From Diospyros lotus (Eukaryota; Streptophyta; Magnoliopsida; Ericales; Ebenaceae): DNA of 64,000 bases. Made by a program: the position numbers and the translations under genes. Below, one piece after another: positions 53,319 through 64,000 of this stretch. The notes beneath the pieces were generated by a model. The model had not been told where the DNA came from and ran no database searches. It saw nothing but the letters and a program-made list of their open reading frames with translations. The stretch is from assembly GCF_014633365.1 (NCBI RefSeq), contig NC_068340.1, forward strand, positions 35,228,328 to 35,292,327, read 5' to 3'. Within the stretch, counting starts at the first letter, position 1. Every line of letters begins with the position of its first letter.

Positions 53319-56300
53319 TCTATATTATTAATTCTTAAATATTAATATAAAATTTTAATTAAAATAAATTATAGAAAGATAATTTTTTTTTAAATTCTGA
53401 GAAATTTTGAGATATCAAGTAATACCATTGGGTGTCAAGTAATTTTTTTAAAAAATAAATTCAATTTTTTATTTTATTTCTCATAATTTATCTCTCATTC
53501 TCTCTTGATAAAGTCATCACTCAAAACTCTAAAACCCTTAATTAGTTTCATAATCATGCAAAAAAAAGTACAAATCATATATATGTTTATATTATTATTT
53601 AATTTTAAAAAATAATTAGTTGGTAGGTTATGTTAAATTAGATATTTAGGCAAAATTGGATTATTTTAAATAAGTCATTTAAGTTATTTTGACAAAATTA
53701 ATATTTTGTATAGGCTATTTATATTTATCATATGTTGTCATATTTCTTTTGAAAATTTTATTATGTTTTCTATTTTTATTATTGACAGCAGTAATATGTA
53801 AAGTCATATATGGATAATTAATTTAAAAAATTTGATTATTATCATTTATATAATTAATTGATTATTTGAATTATCTTTATTTTGTATATATAGTTTAATT
53901 AATTTAAATTTATTTTTTTATAATCTTAAATGTTATAATTTCATATATAACTTAAATATTATAATTTTATTTTTTAACTTTTTTTTTTTTGCTTTCTTAA
54001 AAATTTGACTTATGTTAAATGTGGTAATTGATTGTCAGGAAGAATATGTAAAGTTATGTATGAATAATCAATTTTAAAAATTTTATTATTGTCATTTTTA
54101 TAATTAATTGATTATTTAAATTATCTTTATTTTATATATAGTTTTGATTAATTTAAATTTATTTTTTTATTTTTAAATATTATAATTTTATTTTTTAACT
54201 TTATTTTTTTGTTACTTTCTTAAAAATTTGACCTGTCTTGAATGTGGTAATTGATTATCAGAAGAAATATCTGAAGTCATGTATGGATAATCAATTTCAA
54301 AAATTTGATTATTATCATTTATATAATTAATTAATTATTTAAATTATCTTTATTTTATATATAGTTTAATTAATTTAAATTTATTTTATTATAATTTTAT
54401 ATATAACTTAATTAATCATTATCATTTATTTAATTAGTTTAACCATATTTTCTTATTTTCAACCAATTAGTTTTAACCATGTTACTGGTTTGTCAATATA
54501 AACGAATTTTGTGTAACAATTTAATTCTTTGGAAGTCGTCTCAGCATTAAAATTTTTAATTAATAATTATTTTTTAACTTTAAGTTTTCTAAGAGGAATA
54601 TGTAAAATCATGTATGGATAATTAATTTTGAAATTTTGATTATTATCATTTATATAATTAATTGATTATTTAAATTATCTTTATTTTATATATAGTTTAA
54701 TTATTTTATTTTTTTTATAATTTTAAATGTTATAGTTTTATATAATTTTATAGTTTAATTAATTCAATTTATTTTTTAAAATTTTAAATGTTATAATTTT
54801 ATATATAACTTAATTGATTATTATCATTTATTTAATTAGTTTAACCGTATTTTTGATTTTCAATCAATTAATTTTAATCGTGTTTCTGGTTTGTTAATTT
54901 GAACAGGTTTTGTGTAATAATTTAATGTTTTAGAAGTCGTCATAGTATTAAATTTTTCAATTAATAGTTATTTTTAATTTTATTTTTATTGTTATTTTCA
55001 AAAAATTTTGACCTATCTTAAATGTGGAGAAGATGTGAAATCACGTATAGATAATCAATTTTGAAATTCTGATTATTATAATTTATATAATTAGTTATTT
55101 ATTTATTTAAATTATCTTAATTTTATATATGTTAGTTAATTAATTTAAATTTAGTTTTTTAAATAAGTCGTTTAAATTATTTTGACAAAATTAATATTTT
55201 GTATAGGTTATTTATATTTATCATATGTTCTTATATTTCTTTTTAAAAATTTATTATGTTTTATATTTTTATTATCAACAGGAGAAATATGTAGAGTCAT
55301 ATATGGATAATTAATTTTAAAAATTTGATTATTATCATTTATATAATTAATTGATTATTTAAATTATGTTTATTTTTTTATATATATTGTTTAATTAATT
55401 TAAATTTATTTTTTTATAATTTTAAATAACAAATATTTTATATAGACTATTTATATTTATTATATGTTGTCGTATTTCTTTTAAAAAATTTATTATGTTT
55501 TATATTTTTATTATTGGCAGAAGGAATATGTGAAGTCACATATGGATAATTAATTTTAAAATTTTGATTATCATCATTTATATAATTAATTGATTATTTA
55601 AATTATCTTTATTTTTTATATATATAGCTTAATTAATTTAAATATATTTTTTTATAATTTTAAATGTTATAATTTTATATATAGCTTAAATATTATAATT
55701 TAATTTTTTAACTTTTTTTTTTTGTTGTTTTCTTAAAAATTTTACTTATGTATGGATAATCAATATGTAAAATTATGTCAATGTGAACAGATTTTGTGTA
55801 ATAGCTTAATTTTTTTGAATTAATTTTTAGTTTTTGTTTTGATAGTCTATTTTTAGAAAAATAAAAACACGTTTTCTTTGTCATTTTAAAAAATTATTTC
55901 TCAAAATAGAAAATTAGAAAACGGGTTCTCTTTAAAATTTTGAAAATAATTTTTTAAAAATATTTATTCAATAAATTTGATTATTCAATAAATTAGAAAT
56001 ATTTAATATTAATATAATATTAAAAATATGTATACATTTTAAAGTTAATGAATTTTGTAATATTTTTTCTTATTATAATAATAAAATATGAATAAATAAA
56101 TGTATTTTGAATTTAGACTTTATTTTGGATGAACTCAAAACAATTTTTTATTCTTTTGAGTTTTCTTTATAATTTTTTTTTATTTTCAAAAATGTATTTT
56201 TAAAAATAGTAAAAAGAACACGTTTTCATTATTTCAAAAAATCGAAAATAAAAAATGACTTAAAAATAGCAAAGAAAACGCAACCTAAGTTTTTCAGTTA

Positions 56301-58401
56301 ATAGTTTTTTTTTTTTTTTTTTTACTTTCTAAAAATTTTGACTTATCTTGAATGTGGTAATTAATTATCAAGAAGAAGATGTGAAATCATTTATAGATAA
56401 TCAATTTTGAAAATTTGATTATTATAATTTATATAATTAATTGATTATTTAAATTATTTTTATTATATATAATTTTATTAATTTAAATTTATTTTTTTAT
56501 AATTTTAAATGTTATAATTTTATATATAACTTAAATGTTATAATTTTATTTTTTAACTTTTTTTGTTTAATTTTTTAAAAATTGGTCATGTTTTGAATAT
56601 GATAATTGATTGTCAAAAGGAATATGTGAAATCATATATAGATAATCAATTTTGAAATTTTGATTATTATCATTCATATAATTAATTAATTATTTAAATT
56701 ATTTTTATTTTATAAATAATTTAATTAATTTAAATTTATTTTTTATAATTTTAAATGTTATAATTTTATATATAACTAAATGTTATAATTTTATTTTTTA
56801 ACATTATTTTTTTCTTAAAAATGTGACTTATCTTAAATGTGGTAATTGAATGATAGGAGGAATATGTGAAGTCGTATATGGATAATCAACTTTGAAAATT
56901 TGATTATTATCATTTATATAATTAATTGATTATTTAAATTATCTTTATTTTATATATAGCTGAATTAATTTAAATTTATTTTTTATAATTTTAAATGTTA
57001 TAATTTTATATATAACTTAAATGTTATAATTTTATTTTTTAACTTTATTTGCAAACGTAGTGAAGTTTTAGTGTGATGAAGTTGGCAATTAACCTTAATT
57101 TGATCTCTAAGTACACGTATATGCTAAAAGCAAGTCAAGTTAGTATAATGTTTAAGGTTTGTAATGTGTTTAGAATGATTACGTGCTAAAACATGTTCTA
57201 ACGTGTTATACTCACATTTCTCAACAGTAAGAGTCTGACCTTTATTGAAATATTGAAAAGATTGAAATTGAGAAGAAAAATGTGCTTAATCAATTTTTAG
57301 AATTTAATATCTATATTTGTAAAATAAGTTTGGGGGTTTCTAATATGTATGACGTAAATACTAATTAATGACATTATATTATAGATTTTTTCATCTAATG
57401 ATGAGGTTACTACGTCGCTGAAGTTGAGTCGTGAGTTATAGATACATTAAAAAATTACGAATGGTGTTTTGCCAAAAGGGCTCTCCTTGGCGATTTGTTG
57501 ACTAATGCAATTAAGAAGATTCGATCGATGATCAAGAACGAGAATAACTAAAAAAAATTTATCTTATTGGTTTCATTTTGGTTGTTGTTGGATTTATATC
57601 TAGGCAATTTGTTTGATCTACATATTTTTTGTTTTTTTTTTATTATTTAATTTTTTTTCTTTTTTTTTACTGATTCACACTTATGTATTTGCTCATTTTT
57701 TATGTTCTTTCACTTCTATTTATTTGTATATTTTTTTTAGTCTACTAATTTATAGTGGGTGTTTAACATTCATAAGTACATTATTACCTGTATTCTTTTT
57801 TTTTTCACTGCACAAATTATTCTTTTCAGCGTATTGCACAAGAATTTATCATAATTGAGCTATAATTTAATAACATACACAATATTGAAATCATAACGAA
57901 CAAGAAACATCTTCAATCAAATAATTAATAAAACGGATTGAGAAATCACAATTTATACTAAGTAATCAACTACCTTGTTACTGAAAGTTTAGAATAAGAT
58001 ATGCCACATTTTTAGTGTTTCGTGCATCAAAGTGAAAATAGTGTATTAAAAATGGTAGACCTTAATCTCACTCTAACAAGTCACGAATACTGTAGACGTT
58101 GGATATAATATTTTGTTAAAGACATATATATGTGTTAGTAGAAAAACTATAATAAAAGTATAAAAAATATCAAAAAATAAAAAAAGGTCAGACAAAAAGA
58201 GGCATACATATTCCGGAATAATTGAATAACTAATTTTGTTGTGTATTTGTTCATTTCTCATGATTGCAATATGATTATTTTGTTTATTTTCTACTTCTTT
58301 ATTTTGATGTTCATTTTTTATAACTACTGAATTATGTAACTTCCACTTTAACGATTATTTTTTTCTTACGATATCTGTGTATCGCACGGGTGATACACTA
58401 A
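53319..58401 (+). mobile_element. Helitron candidate, non-autonomous, with internal tandem repeats
   Basis: The 5' end TCTATATTATTAATTC resembles plant Helitron starts and is preceded by A. The 3' end has the hairpin CTGTGT-ATC-GCACGG (58375-58389), then GTGATACA and CTAA, followed by T. Helitrons insert between A and T, start with TC, end CTRR and carry a hairpin 10-12 bases before the end, so all four criteria are met. The 5.1-kb body lacks any Rep/helicase frame and is mostly a tandem array of AT-rich units, plus a short reading frame at 57435-57551. The hairpin has two G-T pairs, which suggests age. The 5' boundary is the weaker call. Confidence 0.55.
53660..57060. repeat. tandem array of ~240-bp AT-rich units (about ten copies)
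   Basis: The marker GATTATTATCATTTATATAA and its variants recur near 53831, 54081, 54303, 54634, 55058, 55323, 55562, 56413, 56658 and 56899. Spacing is mostly 220-265 bases, with larger gaps of 331, 424 and 851. Each unit also has a conserved block GAAGTCATATATGGATAATC just upstream of the marker. Two other modules recur: one with TTTATATTTATCATATG (near 53710, 55210, 55450) and one with GGTTTTGTGTAATAATTTAA (near 54510, 54905, 55785). This gives a higher-order structure. Confidence 0.85.
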
Positions 58402-59151
58402 TACATAAAAAAAAATATTAAGAGAAAAGAAAAAAGAAAAAAAAGAAAGAAATCCTTTGATCCTGTATTTGTTCTCATTTTTTGGCTTTCACAGGACAGC
58501 AAAGTTATAAAATTGGGTCTTGAAAACTCATGCGGTTGCGGCGGCTACCCCTAACCCTACCCCCATCAAATAATTAATTATTATTATGAAGACTATAACT
58601 CAAATAAATTGAATGAAAAAACTTCATAATAACTTTGAATTAATTTTATTATATCATTTATTTAATTAAAGTAAAAAACCAAAATCTATTAATGGAATCT
58701 TCGTAATGGTATGTATATATTTTAGTAAAATTTCACTGAAAACCTCTAAAAGAAAGCAATTAGTTTCTTATTCCCTCCTGAAATAAATACTAACTGTGAG
58801 CTAAAGAATTGTTAAATCTTAAATACAGTCTCTATTCAACCAATAAAAAAGAAAAAAAATTAGTAAAACTCATAATTTTCCGAATAATGTAGAATGATGG
58901 ACTCAAGCCATTTCCAAATTGCTGCTAACCACAAACATGAAGAATTTGAACACGTGATTGATTGATTTATGAGTAATTAATGCTTAAATTTATAAATTTA
59001 CCCTTGTTAGTTTTTAGAGTCACTAGTAGTAGATTTTGCTGTTTCTTGGGATTTATTTATTTATAATATAATAGAGAAGAGAGCAGCAGAGCACGAGCCA
59101 TCGGGTTCCACGTCTTCGTCTTGGAGGCTCACTTCCATCGAGTTTTCTAGA
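58402..59151. other. NFXL2 upstream region
   Basis: AT-rich sequence with A-rich stretches and a C-rich patch at 58540-58570. TTTATTTATAATATAATAG (59055-59073) could supply the TATA element about 80 bases before the start codon. Nothing else is recognised. Confidence 0.5.
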
Positions 59152-62100
59152 ATGACCTCAACCGCCCCCCGCCCGTCTCTCCCTCCTCCCTCGTCGGACT
59201 CCGACTCCGATGCCGACTCTGATTCCACTCCTACTGCCGCCGGAGCCGAAAGCCTCCGCCACAACGACCTCTCTGACTCAATCTTCCGATCCTATATCGA
59301 GCTCTCCGGCGTAGCCTCGCCGGACCTTTCCAAGATCCGGTCCTTTCTCACCTCGTCCCGCTCCGGCGCCCTCTCCTGCCTCATCTGCCTCGAGCGCATC
59401 CGGAGCTCCGACCCGACCTGGTCCTGCTCCTCCCGCTGCTTCGCCGTCTTCCACCTCCTCTGCATCCAGAGTTGGGCTCGCCAGGCCTGCGACCTCGCGG
59501 CCGCCCGCGCCGCCACTCGTCTCCCGATCTCCGCCTCCCAAGCAGCCGCCAACTCGCTCTGGAACTGCCCCAAATGCCGCGTCGACTACTCCAGATCCCT
59601 GATCCCCAAACACTACCTCTGCTTCTGCGGCAAACTCCAGGATCCCCCTAGTGACCCCTGGATTTTGCCCCATTCCTGCGGCGAGATCTGTGATCGGCCA
59701 TTGAAGCACAATTGCGGTCACCATTGTTTGCTTCTCTGCCATCCCGGCCCGTGCCCTTCCTGCCCCAAGCTGGTAAAATCCCGCTGCTTTTGCGGCGCCG
59801 TCGAGGACGTCCGCCGATGCGGATTCAAGAACTTCTCCTGCAACGGCGTGTGTTCGAAATTGCTTGATTGCGGGACTCACCGGTGCGGCGAGACTTGCCA
59901 TGACGGCGAATGCCCTCCCTGCCGGGCTCGAGGGATTTATAGGTGCCAATGTGGGAAAGTGGAGGAGGAGAAACAATGTTGCGATCGCAGTTTTCAATGC
60001 GATGCTCCGTGCGAGAGAATGCTGGGATGTGGGAAGCATTTGTGCAGCAAAGGGTGTCATTCCGGGGATTGCGGCCAGTGCCCGCTGCAGGGCAAGCGTA
60101 CTTGTCCGTGTGGCAAGAGAATCTATCAAGGGATGGCTTGTGATGTCGCCTCGCCCCTTTGCGGAGCGACTTGCGATAAGATGTTGAGTTGTGGTTTTCA
60201 CAGTTGCCCGGAGCGCTGCCACCGCGGACCCTGCATTGAGACTTGCAGAACTGTTGTCACCAAGTCTTGCCGATGTGGGAGCTTGAAGAAAGAGGTAAAC
60301 ATTTCATATTATTGATATAATGTCGACCAGTGTATTCAGTTGTTTCTCTGTAGAGTCGGAAATTGGCCACTCTGAATTGAATGTAGAATAGGTTCCTTGT
60401 TATCAAGATTTGGTATGTGAGAGGAAGTGCCAGAGGGTACGAGATTGTGGGCGCCATGGCTGTAAGCGCCGCTGTTGTGATGGGGACTGTCTGCCATGTT
60501 CAGAGGTGTGTCTCACTGTTTCAATCAGTAATTTTGTTCTCTTTTGGTTATTATAATGATAAAATTATTAGTTGTGATTATGTGACATTCACTCTGTTAA
60601 ATCTTCCGAGTATCAGGTTTGTGACAGGAGGCTTAGGTGTAAGAATCACAAATGTCCCGCTCCATGTCACAGGTATGTACTGGTGTATTAATTTAACATC
60701 ATTGTGAGAGAATGATGGTCCCCTAGTTAAACCAAGCGCGATATGGTTTGGTGGTTTCACAGTTCTTGATAAGAGATTGTTTTAGGGATTTATGAAAACT
60801 GAATGTCATGAGTCCTCTTGTATGGTGTTGTAGTTGCTGCCCTTATGTCATGACCCCAAGGATTCCTAAGGATAGATTAGTAAATATAATAGGAGTTTTT
60901 ATGCATTATACAATAATTGTAATTTCCTTTTGTATTTTCTGTTATAGGGCCTTGTCCTTAGCTATAGGCAGTTAGGCTATTTGTTGTATTGCACATGGGT
61001 GCATGTGGGAGGCTCTTAGACTATATATAACCCACAACTGAGGATGAGAAATTATGTTTAGAATTGATAAACAAAGATCTGATTTCTCTCTAGAATTCTC
61101 TCCCATTCTCCCTCTCATTTTCCTTTGCAACTCTCCCTCATTTCTCTCTAATTTCTTCCCCCATTTTTGTGCAATTTCCCTCTCCAATCATTCTGTTCTT
61201 GGTCTTACTTCTATTGGATCCTTCCGATTCCCAATCCAATCCTAGGCAAAACCCTAGGTCCATGACACCTTATTTTGTTGTTGGATATTTTTAGGTTGTC
61301 CCGTACATCTCATATTTTTTTTTTTAAAAAAAAAAATTCATTTAGCCAACACCACATATTGGAATTAAGGCTTGATATGTTGTTTTTATTTTTTTCCTCT
61401 CACTTTTTCAATATATAACGACATGTCTACATGTCTCTTATAGGGTCTTTCGGTGTGTTTAATCTAGGAACACCAGGGGGGTTGTCTGTGTGTAATCTGA
61501 TGGACAGGTCATTTGTTCTATGCCTAAAGGGTAGCCTGATATTATTATTTGCTCAAACATTGGTAACTGGGAACTTCTGAAAAGGAATAGAAAAGTAAAA
61601 TTCTATATGCTATTTGAAGGCAATGCATAATGATTGGGTAGTATTTTTCTTACAGAGGTCCTTGTGCTCCTTGCCCAGTGATGGTGATAATTTCATGTGC
61701 ATGTGGAGAGACACACTTTGAGGTGAGAGCTTCATTAATAGAATTCTATATTTCATCCTCTAGGGAGCAAGCTAATTTTTCTCTATCATAACACTAGGAA
61801 GGCACAGTGTATGATATCTAATATTTGTGCAATTGTTACTATATCTTGTTTGCAAGAATGGTATATCAAGATGTTTAGTCACATTATACTTTCTCTATGG
61901 ACTTTTAATGTAGAAGACAGCAATCTTTATCCAGTTTCTACTCTATTTTTCTTTGTATTTCTGCTTTCCTTTGATCCTCTATTTATTAACTGCGGACAGC
62001 ACAAATATAAATTAATTACATTGATGACTTTTTTTTTCATCTTAAAAAGAAAAAAAACATTTATAGATTGCAAGCTCCACATTGGTCAGGAAAATTCTGT

Positions 62101-64000
62101 GCATAATACAATTTGTTCAAAGATATTTATTGTTTACCAACTGTAGTTTACTGAGTATTTTGCATTTTGGACCTGATGAACCTATATCATAGTTTAGTTG
62201 ACCACACAAAACTGTAAGTGGTTGAACCCATGTGTTATAACCCTTTCCTCGCTCTTCTCCTTAAAATCTTGTTTACAATTGCCCTGATTGAATTCCAAAA
62301 AGAATTTTATCATTAGTTTTAATAATTCTCTCAGAAAGAAAACACTTGAAGGAGAAAACACTTGTACTTTTGCAACCATGGTTGAAGTATTGCATGTGAA
62401 TAACAAGTTTTTTGAACTCTTTATTATGATTTCATGTTTTCCTTTTGGCATGTTTTTATGTATCTTGCTATTTGCACTTTTTTTTTCCCTCTTCCATGGC
62501 TTCAACTATTGTTTAGCTCCATCCAAATACCTTATGTTTTGGATTGAGTTTTCAATTTACACTAAATAACATATATTTCTACACATTCTGTGTTGTTTTA
62601 TGTTTAGACTTGTTTTTCTTGAATTTTGTTTCAGGTTCCTTGTGGCACTGAAAAAGAGCAAAAACCCCCCAAATGTCCCAAACCATGCAGTATCACTCCT
62701 TTATGCAGGCACGCACCAATTTGCAAGGTAGTTTTTTTCCATTTCTGCTTGGTTTCTTGCAGAGGGATGCTAATCTCCCTGTCTTTAGCTAAGGAGAGTT
62801 TTGTAGATCATACAAAATGTATTTCTGACTCTCCGAATTTCAACATACATTTTCTGTGAGCATATTTTGACTGATCATGCATGTATTTGTAAAAGTAGAA
62901 AGAAAAAGAAAAACTGAGAGAAAACTGAAGATAGAATCAAAATTCTAGAGACTGAATTGAGATCACAAACAATACAATGAGATCAGTGAATTTATATACT
63001 ACTCAACTGATTCTCTAACAAACTAACTGTTCCTAACAGCTGTCAGTAACAAACAGAGCAGGTAACTGCTTTCTGTTGAAACAAAACAGACTAACTTGCA
63101 GGGCTGCTGCATAGACTCAGAATAAACTGCCTACTGCTAACAACAAACTACTTCACCTTCTCCTCTTTTCTTCTTCTCTTATTCGTACACAGTAAGAACC
63201 ATCCTTCACATTCCCCCTCAAATGACAGCTGGTTGCTTGCATAGAAGCATCTTGCTCTGCTGACTCTTGTGTCATAGAATCCTTTAGGACTTTCTTCTCA
63301 ACAGTATTGTTTCTTCTCTTTAATTTTTTTCATTACATCATTTATGGAATCAGCTTCGATTTTTTAGCAAAGGTGCTTGTGTGTTTTTCTCCAGCCACAC
63401 AAATGCCATTATGGAGCTTGCCCCCCATGTCGGCTAATTTGTGAAGAAGAATTCCCTTGTGGCCACAACTGCAAATTAAGGTTCCCAAAATTTTTGTACA
63501 TGTGATTCTTTCACCAGTCTTTAATGTACAAATACCACAGTTTTCATAGCTTAACTCTTATTTTTCACATTTAGGTGCCATGGTCCAAAGCCTCCTCCAA
63601 ATCCGGAATTCACATTAAAGCCAAAGAAAAAGAAGTCTAATTATCAGACTGAATGTACACCTGGCTCACCATGTCCTCCTTGTCCAGAACTAGTATGGAG
63701 GGCTTGTGTTGGTGAACACATAGGAGCAGAGAGAATGGTTGGTCTTACATTTCTTGCTTACAATATATGCTCATATCAACTTGCTTTCTCTTTTTATTTA
63801 AAATGTTAAATTATTGTTTTCATATATGTTTATACTCCTACTTTATTCCTCCTTATAGATGATTTGCTCAGACAAAGCAGAATTTTCCTGCAACAATCTG
63901 TGTGGAAATCTTCTTCAATGTGGCAACCATTATTGCACTAAAACTTGCCATGCCCTTAAGAGTCAGTTTTCATCATTGGGTCAGCGCAGGAGAGCTGAAT
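59152..64000 (+). CDS. NFXL2: NF-X1-type zinc finger protein NFXL2 (partial, right edge)
   Basis: Exons seen: 59152-60294, 60392-60505, 60617-60672, 61656-61722, 62635-62727, 63395-63480, 63575-63737 and 63859 onward; all borders are GT-AG and phases agree. The first exon encodes an acidic, Ser-rich N-terminus, a RING-type C4HC3 module (about residues 76-143, CLICLERI...WNCPKC), then NF-X1 Cys/His fingers starting near 185 ([19 protein letters not shown] and repeats). Later exons continue the fingers and hold the basic linker [10 protein letters not shown]1-like proteins are nuclear regulators; Arabidopsis NFXL2 is reported in stress and clock control. The RING suggests E3 activity. The family is about 880 aa, so roughly a third is beyond the window. 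The first exon is much more GC-rich than the rest. Introns 3 and 5 carry LTR insertions. Confidence 0.94.
60846..61267 (+). mobile_element. solo LTR (422 bp) in NFXL2 intron 3
   Basis: Starts TGTCATGACCCC and ends GGTCCATGACA, with inverted ends TGTCATG/CATGACA. It is flanked by a perfect 5-bp duplication CCTTA (60841-60845 and 61268-61272). ACTATATATAACC near 61020 is followed by a long CT-rich leader. Sense orientation in the host intron. No internal domain remains. Confidence 0.9.
62888..63303 (-). mobile_element. solo LTR or 3'-truncated Copia fragment in NFXL2 intron 5
   Basis: On the minus strand it runs TGTTGAGAAG...CTTTTACA with 5-bp flanks GTATT on the plus strand (62883-62887 and 63304-63308). 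GTATATAAATTC (minus, near 63000) looks like an LTR promoter. An internal minus-strand motif TTTGAGGGGGAATGTGAAGG (63203-63222) looks like a Copia polypurine tract next to an LTR start. So the unit may instead be an LTR of about 323 bp (62888-63210) with a stub of internal sequence. Confidence 0.6.

Noticed and set aside
57613..57858. Phe/Leu-rich 81-aa frame that could suggest a membrane protein
   Set aside because: It is a translation of T-rich repeat sequence and has no other support.
59278..60222. 314-aa minus frame opposite NFXL2 exon 1
   Set aside because: Shadow of the GC-rich, Cys-rich coding exon on the plus strand; the plus frame has clear NF-X1 motifs.

Overview
The window is nuclear DNA from a flowering plant, probably a eudicot. 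Genes have many GT-AG introns, the flanks are very AT-rich, and the protein families are plant types: a CPRD49-class GDSL esterase, a secretory cyclophilin with the plant insertion loop, plant-type PI-PLCs without a PH domain, and NFXL2. Retrotransposons, a MULE, a SINE and a Helitron-like element fill introns and spacers. No tRNA, rRNA, CRISPR or prokaryotic feature was seen.

Layout: (1) 1-3.7 kb, AT-rich spacer with a 28-base C run. (2) 3721-9015 (+), a complete 6-exon GDSL esterase/lipase (256 aa). (3) 11506-16204 (-), a complete 7-exon CYP20-1/ROC7-type cyclophilin (207 aa) with a solo LTR in its large intron. (4) 16.2-20.1 kb, the spacer between divergent genes, with a MULE-type MITE. 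(5) 20095-29185 (+), a complete 9-exon PI-PLC (589 aa); its introns hold a solo LTR, an antisense RTE LINE fragment and a nested pair of TIR elements. (6) 29.2-31.0 kb, spacer with a SINE in an 18-bp target duplication. (7) 31034-52667 (+), a second complete 9-exon PI-PLC (594 aa, PLC2-like), stretched to 21.6 kb by an antisense Copia element in intron 2 and an antisense Gypsy chromovirus in intron 8. (8) 53319-58401, a Helitron candidate with about ten tandem AT-rich units. (9) 59152-64000 (+), NFXL2, open at the right edge, with two LTR insertions in its introns.

How the genes relate: the two PI-PLCs are tandem paralogs with identical exon phases from exon 2 on. They hydrolyse PtdIns(4,5)P2 in a Ca2+-dependent way at the plasma membrane. 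A CYP20-1-type cyclophilin beside a PI-PLC cluster recalls the Arabidopsis ROC7-PLC4-PLC5-PLC1 block (from memory), so this looks like conserved gene order. The other genes have no evident functional link. All exon models were built by hand from splice signals, reading phase and family conservation; start codons of the first PLC and of NFXL2 are the least certain points.
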